Assembly (NCBI GenBank): GCA_947167435.1
Contig: CAMVIC010000138.1
Span: forward strand, 1-5,032
Source of the DNA: an uncultured Clostridia bacterium
Lineage (GTDB): Bacteria > Bacillota_A > Clostridia > Oscillospirales > Oscillospiraceae
Length of the DNA stretch: 5,032 bases
Direction of reading: 5' to 3'
Below, in pieces: positions 1 through 4,457 of this stretch (position 1 is the stretch's first letter; every line of letters begins with the position of its first letter). A model generated the notes under the pieces. It was not told where the DNA came from. It saw only the letters and a list, made by a program, of their open reading frames with translations, and did not search any database. The position numbers were made by a program, and so were the translations under genes.

Positions 1-97
1 GTAAACCCAGGTTCCTGCGCGCATGACGGCCGCGTTTCCGCGCAGGGCGGGGCGCCCTCGCATCTCCTGAAAACCGAACTCTGAAAACTGAAAACTG
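1..97 (+). repeat. Left copy of a composite intergenic repeat, possibly continuing past the window start
   Basis: Three modules in order. (a) Positions 1-20 are, when reverse-complemented, GCGCAGGAACCTGGGTTTAC; this matches 3885-3904 (ACGCAGAAATCCGGGTTCAC) at 15 of 20 positions, with every difference a transition. (b) A GC-rich middle contains an 8-bp inverted repeat CCTGCGCG (14-21)/CGCGCAGG (39-46) and a small stem GGGCG (45-49)/CGCCC (53-57). (c) CGCATCT..GAAAAC..GAACT (59-80) is followed by two tandem CTGAAAA heptamers (81-94) and CTG. Modules a and c reappear in the same order, inverted, beyond the ABC operon at 3803-3904. I see no coding sequence here. The boundaries are approximate because the left edge is cut by the window. 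Confidence 0.7.
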
Positions 98-105
98 CGC
101 TGCCC

Positions 106-121
106 GCGCCGCTGGGGGCGC
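106..121 (+). other. Small GC hairpin directly upstream of the ABC promoter
   Basis: GCGCC (106-110) and GGCGC (117-121) form a 5-bp stem with a 6-base loop, ending 2 bases before the -35 hexamer. The adjacent CTGTTGACAG (121-130) is a short palindrome overlapping the -35 element. No T-run follows the hairpin, so it is not a convincing terminator. A regulatory role is only a possibility. Confidence 0.3.
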
Positions 122-123
122 TG

Positions 124-152
124 TTGACAGCGGGGCGTTTATCCGATATAGT
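124..152 (+). promoter_or_regulatory. Sigma-A type promoter of the ABC exporter operon
   Basis: TTGACA (124-129, perfect -35 consensus) is followed after exactly 17 bases by TATAGT (147-152, one mismatch to TATAAT). Transcription would start near 159, giving a leader of only about 25 bases before the ATG at 185. The local drop in GC between 141 and 180 agrees with a promoter. This suggests strong, largely constitutive expression unless the palindromic CTGTTGACAG over the -35 is an operator. Confidence 0.85.
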
Positions 153-169
153 GTTTTCGCAATTGAAAC

Positions 170-175
170 AAAGGA
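170..175 (+). promoter_or_regulatory. Ribosome binding site of the first ABC gene
   Basis: AAAGGA lies 9 bases before the ATG at 185 and supports that start codon. No other in-frame start has a comparable site. Confidence 0.75.
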
Positions 176-184
176 TTATCAGCC

Positions 185-2011
185 ATGAAAAGCAAAAAAA
201 CGAAAGAAGAAAGAGCCTATAACCGGCATCTGCTGTGGGGCTTTCTCCGGGGCAGCAAGGCGTTGTTCCTGCTGAGCATGCTCTGCTCCGCCTTTTCGGC
301 CCTGGCGGACATGCTCAGCCCCCAGATCGTCCGGGTGGCGGTGGACAACGCCCTGGGCGGCAAGCCCGCCACGCTCCCGGCACCGGTGCTGCGCCTGGTG
401 GAGCGGCTGGGCGGCTTTGCCTATCTGGGGGAGCATATCGGCATTCTGGCCATGGCCCTGCTGGCCGTGGCCCTGGTGAAGGTGCTGAGCCAGTACGGCT
501 TTCAGGTCTGCAAGACCCGGGCCACCGAGACCCTGGTGAAAACCATGCGGGACAGCCTGTACGGCCACATCCTGCGCCTGCCCTTTGCCTGGCACATGAA
601 GCACCACACCGGCGACATCATCCAGCGCTGCACCTCGGACATCGACACCATGAAGGGCTTTGTGGGCGAGCAGATGACGGCCATCGTGCGCATCGTGATT
701 CTGCTGCTGCTCTCGGCCGGCTTCATGCTGAGCATGAACCCGCTGCTGACCCTGGTGGCGCTGGTCCCGGTGCCCTTCATCATCGCCTATTCCTTCCACT
801 TCCACCGGAAGATCGGGGAGGCCTTCCTGGACTGCGACGAAAACGAGGGGAAGCTGTCTGCCATGGCCCAGGAGAACCTGACCGGCGTGCGGGTGGTGCG
901 GGCCTTCGGACGGGAAAAGCAGGAGCGGGACCGCTTCTTCCGCCAGAACGAGTATTACACCGGATTGTGGGTAAAGCTTGCCCACCCCCTTGCCCAGTAC
1001 TGGAGCATCGGGGACGTGCTCTCCGGCGTGCAGATTCTGCTGATTGTGGTGTTCGGCTCGGTGCTGTGCATCCGGGGGCGGATGCTGGCCGGGGAATTCA
1101 TCGCCTTCCTGTCCTACGGCGGCATCATGACCTGGCCGGTGCGCATGCTGGGCCGCATGATCGCGGAGATGAGCAAGGCGGGCGTCTCGGTGGACCGGAT
1201 TGCGGACATCATGCGCGCCCAGGAGGAGCGGGAGACCGGCGCGGGTCTGACGCCGCCCATGGACGGCGACATCGCCTTCGAACACGTCACCTTCGCCTAT
1301 GAGGGCGGCGGCGCCGTGCTGCAGGACCTGAGCTTTACCATGAAGGCCGGCAGCACCCTGGGCATCCTGGGCGGCACCGGCAGCGGCAAGTCCACCCTGG
1401 TGCTGCTGCTGGACAAGCTCTACGAGCTGCCGCCGGAGTGCGGACGCATCACCGTGGGCGGCACGGACATCCGGGACATTCAGACCGCCCATCTGCGCCG
1501 GAACATCGGCATGGTGCTGCAGGAGCCCTATCTCTTCTCCCGCACCCTGCGGGAGAATATCGGCATCACCGACCGGGACATGGACCTGGAGCGCATCCGC
1601 CGGGCGGCGGCCGCCGCCTGCCTGGACGAGACCATCCAGGGCTTCTCCAAGGGCTATGACACCTTCGTGGGGGAGCGGGGTGTGACCCTCTCCGGCGGAC
1701 AGAAGCAGCGGGCGGCCATCGCCCGGATGCTGACGGGCATCACCCCAATTATGATCTTTGACGACTCCCTGTCCGCCGTGGACACGGAGACCGACGCCCG
1801 GATCCGCAGCGCGCTGGAGTCCCGCTTCGGCAGCGCCAGCATCATCCTCATCTCCCACCGGATTACCACCCTGTCCAAGGCGGACAAGATCCTGGTGCTG
1901 GACCGGGGGCGCATCGTGGAGCAGGGCAGCCACGAGGAGCTGAAAAACGCGGGCGGCATCTATCAGGAAATCTGCCGGATTCAGTCCGGCACCGGGGAGG
2001 TGAGCGCGTGA
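185..2011 (+). CDS. Heterodimeric ABC exporter, subunit with degenerate ATP site (permease-ATPase fusion)
   Basis: A 608-residue half-transporter, the usual length for a type IV (ABCB-like) exporter. It has an N-terminal membrane domain with about six helices (near residues 24-44, 82-104, 162-184, 186-206, 273-297, 302-325) and a C-terminal ATPase (about 360-600). Visible motifs: A-loop Tyr372, Walker A GGTGSGKST (396-404, Lys402), Q-loop Gln446, signature LSGGQ (502-506), Walker B ending at Asp526, D-loop SAVD (530-533), H-loop His558. The residue after Walker B, normally the catalytic Glu, is Asp527. The canonical signature combined with a non-canonical catalytic residue is the hallmark of one half of a heterodimeric exporter such as TM287/288, LmrCD or BmrCD. 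The partner is the next gene, overlapping by 4 bases. ATP-driven export across the cytoplasmic membrane is expected; the substrate cannot be read from sequence (multidrug, lipid or peptide are all possible). ATG at 185 was chosen for its RBS and promoter. Confidence 0.95.
   Translation: MKSKKTKEERAYNRHLLWGFLRGSKALFLLSMLCSAFSALADMLSPQIVRVAVDNALGGKPATLPAPVLRLVERLGGFAYLGEHIGILAMALLAVALVKVLSQYGFQVCKTRATETLVKTMRDSLYGHILRLPFAWHMKHHTGDIIQRCTSDIDTMKGFVGEQMTAIVRIVILLLLSAGFMLSMNPLLTLVALVPVPFIIAYSFHFHRKIGEAFLDCDENEGKLSAMAQENLTGVRVVRAFGREKQERDRFFRQNEYYTGLWVKLAHPLAQYWSIGDVLSGVQILLIVVFGSVLCIRGRMLAGEFIAFLSYGGIMTWPVRMLGRMIAEMSKAGVSVDRIADIMRAQEERETGAGLTPPMDGDIAFEHVTFAYEGGGAVLQDLSFTMKAGSTLGILGGTGSGKSTLVLLLDKLYELPPECGRITVGGTDIRDIQTAHLRRNIGMVLQEPYLFSRTLRENIGITDRDMDLERIRRAAAAACLDETIQGFSKGYDTFVGERGVTLSGGQKQRAAIARMLTGITPIMIFDDSLSAVDTETDARIRSALESRFGSASIILISHRITTLSKADKILVLDRGRIVEQGSHEELKNAGGIYQEICRIQSGTGEVSA
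1994..2000 (+). promoter_or_regulatory. Ribosome binding site of the second ABC gene, inside the first
   Basis: GGGGAGG lies 7 bases before GTG at 2008, within the final codons of the upstream gene. It decides the GTG start. The GTGA overlap (2008-2011) implies translational coupling, as expected for subunits needed in 1:1 ratio. Confidence 0.8.
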
Positions 2012-3822
2012 ACGGGAAGGAAACCGGAACGCACCTGCCCTTCTTCGGCATCGGCAAGGTGCTGCCCTATCTGAAAAACTATAAAAAGGCCATGGCGGTG
2101 ATGATCCTGGGCAGCGTCATCGGCAGCGTGTACGACGTGATCGTGCCGGTCTTTCAGCGCTATGCCCTGAACCATTTCATCGCCCTGGAAAGCCTGGAGG
2201 GCCTGCCCCTGTATATCATCCTGTACCTGGGGGCCATCCTGACGGCGGCGCTGGTCAACTATGCCGCCGCCCTCAACGGCACCAAGGTGGAGGTGGGCGT
2301 GGACAAGGACCTGCGAAACGCGGCCTTCGCCCATCTGCAGACCCTGTCCTTTTCCTACTTCAACCAGAACAGCGTGGGCTATATCCACTCCCGGGTCATG
2401 TCCGACACCGGCCGCATCGGCGTGCTTGTCAGCTGGACGGTGCTGGACAGCATCTGGCAGCTGGGCTACGTGATCGGCGCGGTGGTGGTCATGTTCTCCA
2501 TCAACGCCCGCCTGGCCTGGCTGGTGGTGTCGGTGCTGCCGCTGACCGTGCTGCTGTACGCGGTGTTTCAGCGGCGGCTGACGAAGGTCAACCGGGAGAT
2601 CCGGGAGCTCAACTCCACCATCACCGGCGACTTCAACGAGGGCATCACCGGCGCCCGCACCATCAAGAGCCTGGTGGTGGAGAACGTGATGGAGCGGGAC
2701 TTTCGCCACGACACCGCCCGCATGCGGGCAAAGACGGTGCGCGCCGCCCGGCTGCGGGGCCTTTTCGCCGCCACCATGCACTTCGCCTCCAGCCTGGCCC
2801 TGGCCCTGGTGCTGTGGCAGGGCGGCCTGATCGCCAAAACCCAGATCGGCACCTTCTCCCTGTTCATGTCCTACGCGCTGGGCATGATGGAGCCGGTGCG
2901 CTGGGTGGTGGACGCCATCTCGGACCTGATCACCACCCAGGTGAACATCGAGCGGCTGACCCGCCTGCTGGAGACGGAGCCCGACGTAAAGGACAGCGCG
3001 GAGGTCATCGCCCGCTACGGGGACAGCTTCGACGCAAAGAGAGAGAACTGGGAGCCCCTGCGGGGCGACATCGAGTTTCAGGACGTGAGCTTCCACTACC
3101 CGGACGGGGAGGAATACATCCTGGAGCACTTCAATCTGAAGATCCCCTTCGGCTCCAGCGTGGCCATCGTGGGGGAGACCGGCGCCGGGAAATCCACCCT
3201 GGCGAACCTGATCTGCCGCTTCTACGAGCCCACGGAGGGCAGGGTCCTCATCGACGGGCGGGACGCCCGGGAGCGCTCCCAGCTGTGGCTGCACTCCGGC
3301 ATCGGCTACGTGCTGCAGACGCCGCACCTGTTCTCCGGCACCATCCGGGAGAACCTGCTGTACGGAAACCCCGCCGCAAGCGAGGAGCAGATCCGGCAGG
3401 CCCTGGACCTGGTCTCTGCCGGGGAGCTGGTGGACCGGCTGGAAAAGGGCCTGGACACCGACGTGGGGGAGGGGGGCGACATGCTCTCCACCGGGGAAAA
3501 GCAGCTGATCTCCTTTGCCCGGGCCATCCTGGCCGATCCCCGGATTCTGGTGCTGGACGAGGCCACCGCCTCCGTTGACACCATCACCGAGCAGAAGATC
3601 CAGGCGGCCATCGACACCATCATCCGCGGCCGCACCTCCATCGTCATCGCCCACCGCCTGTCCACCGTGCGAAACGCGGACGTGATCCTGGTGGTCCGCG
3701 ACGGCAAAATCGTGGAGCGGGGCAGACATGAGGACCTGATGGAAAGCCGCGGCGTCTATTACCGGCTCTATACCCGCCAGTACGAGGACGAGGCCACCAA
3801 TTCAGTTTTCAGCAGTCAGTAG
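2008..3822 (+). CDS. Heterodimeric ABC exporter, catalytic-site subunit (permease-ATPase fusion)
   Basis: A 604-residue half-transporter pairing with the preceding gene. Membrane helices lie near residues 28-50, 67-88, 142-165, 167-186, 253-272 and 279-300; the ATPase domain spans about 352-590. Motifs: A-loop Tyr364, Walker A GETGAGKST (389-397, Lys395), Q-loop Gln437, Walker B ILVLD ending Asp517, catalytic Glu518, D-loop SVD (522-524), H-loop His549. The signature is LSTGE (493-497) instead of LSGGQ. It therefore supplies the intact Walker B/Glu to the productive site, completed by the partner's LSGGQ, while its own LSTGE faces the partner's Asp527 in the degenerate site. The start is GTG, set by the RBS at 1994-2000 and the 4-base overlap. 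The last seven residues (NSVFSSQ) and the TAG stop are encoded by an intergenic repeat, so the native C-terminus has probably been replaced near residue 597. The substrate is unknown. Confidence 0.95.
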   Translation: MNGKETGTHLPFFGIGKVLPYLKNYKKAMAVMILGSVIGSVYDVIVPVFQRYALNHFIALESLEGLPLYIILYLGAILTAALVNYAAALNGTKVEVGVDKDLRNAAFAHLQTLSFSYFNQNSVGYIHSRVMSDTGRIGVLVSWTVLDSIWQLGYVIGAVVVMFSINARLAWLVVSVLPLTVLLYAVFQRRLTKVNREIRELNSTITGDFNEGITGARTIKSLVVENVMERDFRHDTARMRAKTVRAARLRGLFAATMHFASSLALALVLWQGGLIAKTQIGTFSLFMSYALGMMEPVRWVVDAISDLITTQVNIERLTRLLETEPDVKDSAEVIARYGDSFDAKRENWEPLRGDIEFQDVSFHYPDGEEYILEHFNLKIPFGSSVAIVGETGAGKSTLANLICRFYEPTEGRVLIDGRDARERSQLWLHSGIGYVLQTPHLFSGTIRENLLYGNPAASEEQIRQALDLVSAGELVDRLEKGLDTDVGEGGDMLSTGEKQLISFARAILADPRILVLDEATASVDTITEQKIQAAIDTIIRGRTSIVIAHRLSTVRNADVILVVRDGKIVERGRHEDLMESRGVYYRLYTRQYEDEATNSVFSSQ

Positions 3823-3904
3823 TCAGTAGTTAGTAGTCAGTAGTTAGTAGTTCGTTTTCGGCAGATGCGGGAAGCTTTCGGTTTACGCAGAAATCCGGGT
3901 TCAC
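3803..3904 (-). repeat. Right, inverted copy of the composite repeat flanking the ABC operon
   Basis: Read on the minus strand from 3904 to 3803, the order is the 20-base module (3885-3904), a short unrelated spacer, the CGCATCT..GAAAAC..GAACT module (3849-3869), a heptamer array (3817-3851), then CTGAAAACTG (3803-3812). The same order on the plus strand is seen at 1-97, so the operon is bracketed by inverted relatives. The copies differ in the spacer (about 15 against 38 bases) and in the heptamers: mostly CTACTRA here, CTGAAAA on the left. The element overlaps the end of the second ABC gene. Confidence 0.7.
3817..3851 (+). repeat. Five tandem YAGTAGT heptamers with stop codons in all six frames
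   Basis: The units begin at 3817, 3824, 3831, 3838 and 3845 and read CAGTAGT or TAGTAGT with no length variation. Because 7 is not a multiple of 3, TAG occurs in all three plus-strand frames (for example 3820, 3827, 3831). TGA/TAA occur in all three minus-strand frames (TCA or TTA on the plus strand at 3816, 3823 and 3830). The TAG at 3820-3822 is the actual stop of the second ABC gene. Confidence 0.85.
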
Positions 3905-3908
3905 AGCC

Positions 3909-3936
3909 GTAGGGGAGGGGCGAGCCCCTCCCCTAC
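3909..3936 (+). repeat. Hairpin 1 of the GTAGGGG family, fully palindromic arms
   Basis: GTAGGGGAGGGGC (3909-3921) is perfectly complementary to GCCCCTCCCCTAC (3924-3936), leaving a GA turn. It lacks a downstream T-run (ACACGCAG follows), so it is not a canonical terminator, though it could stabilise the 3' end of the ABC transcript. It shares its GTAGGGG/CCCCTAC ends and the following ACACGC..AAA linker with the hairpins at 3961 and 4013. Confidence 0.75.
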
Positions 3937-3960
3937 ACGCAGAAACGCTGGCCCACCCTC

Positions 3961-3983
3961 GTAGGGGCGGATATCATCCGCCC
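3961..3983 (+). repeat. Hairpin 2 of the GTAGGGG family
   Basis: After GTAG, GGGCGGAT (3965-3972) pairs perfectly with ATCCGCCC (3976-3983) across an ATC loop. The left flank GTAGGGG matches hairpin 1, and the right flank CGAAAATGCC resembles the linker after hairpin 3. Units beginning GTAGGGGCG with a variable self-complementary stem are, as I recall, common between genes of gut Clostridia. Confidence 0.7.
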
Positions 3984-4012
3984 GAAAATGCCTGACGCGG
4001 TACCAGATCCGC

Positions 4013-4036
4013 GGGCGCTTCATGAAGCGCCCCTAC
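4013..4036 (-). repeat. Hairpin 3 of the GTAGGGG family, inverted
   Basis: GGGCGCTTCA (4013-4022) and TGAAGCGCCC (4023-4032) make a perfect 20-base palindrome, followed by CTAC. On the minus strand it reads GTAGGGGCGCTTC and so on, the same head as hairpin 2 but with a different stem. The stretch 4030-4051 matches 3930-3951 at 18 of 22 positions, so hairpin plus linker is a repeated unit at 100-base spacing. Confidence 0.7.
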
Positions 4037-4055
4037 ACGCGAAAATGCGGGTTTT

Positions 4056-4109
4056 CCCCCCTTGGCTCGCCCCTCCGGGGAGAGCTGGCGCGCAGCGCCT
4101 GAGAGGGGC
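4056..4109 (+). repeat. GC-rich branched intergenic repeat
   Basis: The outer arms CCCCTT (4058-4063) and GAGGGG (4103-4108) enclose two hairpins. One is GCTCGCCCC (4065-4073)/GGGGAGAGC (4077-4085), with eight pairs and one mismatch. The other is GGCGC (4087-4091)/GCGCC (4095-4099). The predicted fold is a three-way junction. It resembles a repeat I recall as frequent in Clostridia, with a CCTTGGCTC...GAGAGC...CTGAGAGGGG pattern. I see no coding potential and no T-run. Confidence 0.6.
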
Positions 4110-4122
4110 CGCAATAAGAATT

Positions 4123-4168
4123 GGGGACGGTTCTTTTTTCCCGCTTTCAGGAAAAAAGGACCGTCCCT
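4123..4168 (+). repeat. Long hairpin repeat of the GGGACGGTTC type
   Basis: GGGACGGTTCTTTTTTCC (4124-4141) pairs with GGAAAAAAGGACCGTCCC (4150-4167) over 18 positions. The only non-Watson-Crick position is T4132 facing G4159, a G-U pair in RNA. The loop is 8 bases. GGGGACGGTTC-type hairpins recur between genes of many anaerobic bacteria, from memory sometimes near IS200-like (REP-associated) transposases; none is present here. The T-run lies inside the stem rather than after it, so this is not a standard terminator. It ends 15 bases before the WalR-like box. Confidence 0.75.
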
Positions 4169-4182
4169 TTGACGGCAATATT

Positions 4183-4199
4183 TGTAAACAATTTGTAAA
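4183..4199 (+). promoter_or_regulatory. WalR (YycF)-type operator TGTAAA-N5-TGTAAA
   Basis: TGTAAA (4183-4188), CAATT, TGTAAA (4194-4199) form a perfect direct repeat with 11-base periodicity. This matches the published WalR consensus of two TGTWAH half-sites separated by five bases. It lies 46 bases upstream of the -35 of the next gene, a position suited to activation, and that gene encodes a secreted wall hydrolase, the typical WalRK target class. The assignment is by motif and context; a PhoP-family or other OmpR-type regulator could bind a similar site. Confidence 0.65.
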
Positions 4200-4245
4200 T
4201 ATGGAGCACTGGTGGTGGATAAAAAGCGGTTGGAAAAGAAAAAAC

Positions 4246-4274
4246 TTGCATTTGTGGGGAAGATGTGCTATATT
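4246..4274 (+). promoter_or_regulatory. Extended -10 promoter of the lysozyme-like gene
   Basis: TTGCAT (4246-4251; four of six match TTGACA) is followed after 17 bases by TATATT (4269-4274, one mismatch). TG at 4266-4267 is at the extended -10 position. Transcription would begin near 4281, leaving a leader of about 177 bases. The AT-rich stretch 4168-4275 contrasts with the GC-rich surroundings. Confidence 0.75.
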
Positions 4275-4280
4275 GTGCCA

Positions 4281-4457
4281 GGGATGAGGGTCGTACAGTG
4301 TAACGTATACCCTCATTTTCCCTTTTTCCGGGGCGGAAAAAACCGGCCCGAAATCTCAAAAAACGGGGCGCTCTCCCGCCGCTGTGGGGCGGTGATGAGG
4401 GGGCCGCTCCGTCTGCGAAGGTCTGCAATCGGACCCTCGCACGAAAGGAGAAATGAT
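4281..4457 (+). promoter_or_regulatory. Structured 5' leader of the lysozyme-like gene
   Basis: Four elements are visible. (1) ATGAGGGT (4284-4291) pairs with ACCCTCAT (4309-4316), extended inside by GTAC/GTAT, and is followed by TTTTCCCTTTTT, so it is terminator-like at the very start of the transcript. (2) TTTTTCCG (4323-4330)/CGGAAAAA (4334-4341) competes with CGGGGCGG (4329-4336)/CCGGCCCG (4343-4350). (3) CCGCC (4376-4380)/GGCGG (4388-4392). (4) TGCGAAGGTC (4414-4423)/GACCCTCGCA (4432-4441) has nine pairs and one mismatch and ends just before the RBS. ATGAGGG recurs at 4395-4401 and could compete for the CCCTCAT segment. I recognise no known riboswitch class. Regulation by attenuation is inference. 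Confidence 0.45.
4444..4450 (+). promoter_or_regulatory. Ribosome binding site fixing a TTG start
   Basis: AAAGGAG is followed after 7 bases by TTG at 4458. The nearer ATG (4453-4455) is followed by ATT and TGA and cannot be the start, so this strong site points to TTG, whose product begins with a clean signal peptide. Confidence 0.8.

Noticed and set aside
179..1933. Long open frame on the minus strand (584 codons) opposite the first ABC gene
   Set aside because: It mirrors the GC-rich codons of a certain gene; the product is a Gln/His/Gly/Ala-rich string with no recognisable domain and no RBS.
1981..3729. Long open frame on the minus strand (582 codons) opposite the second ABC gene
   Set aside because: Same artefact: low-complexity His/Gln/Val/Gly composition, fully overlapped by a gene with all ABC motifs.
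3817..3851. CRISPR-like array
   Set aside because: Units are 7 bases with no spacers; this is a simple tandem array.
3909..3936. Intrinsic terminator of the ABC operon
   Set aside because: The stem is strong but no T-run follows it; no canonical terminator is visible between 3823 and 4280.
3988..4287. 99-codon plus-strand frame in the intergenic region, including a possible start at ATG 4201
   Set aside because: It runs through hairpin repeats, the WalR-like box and the promoter, has no RBS at either ATG, and its product has no protein-like features.
4281..4457. Known riboswitch, in particular c-di-AMP (ydaO), which often precedes wall hydrolases
   Set aside because: The conserved blocks I know for ydaO, cobalamin and c-di-GMP classes are not found in the leader.
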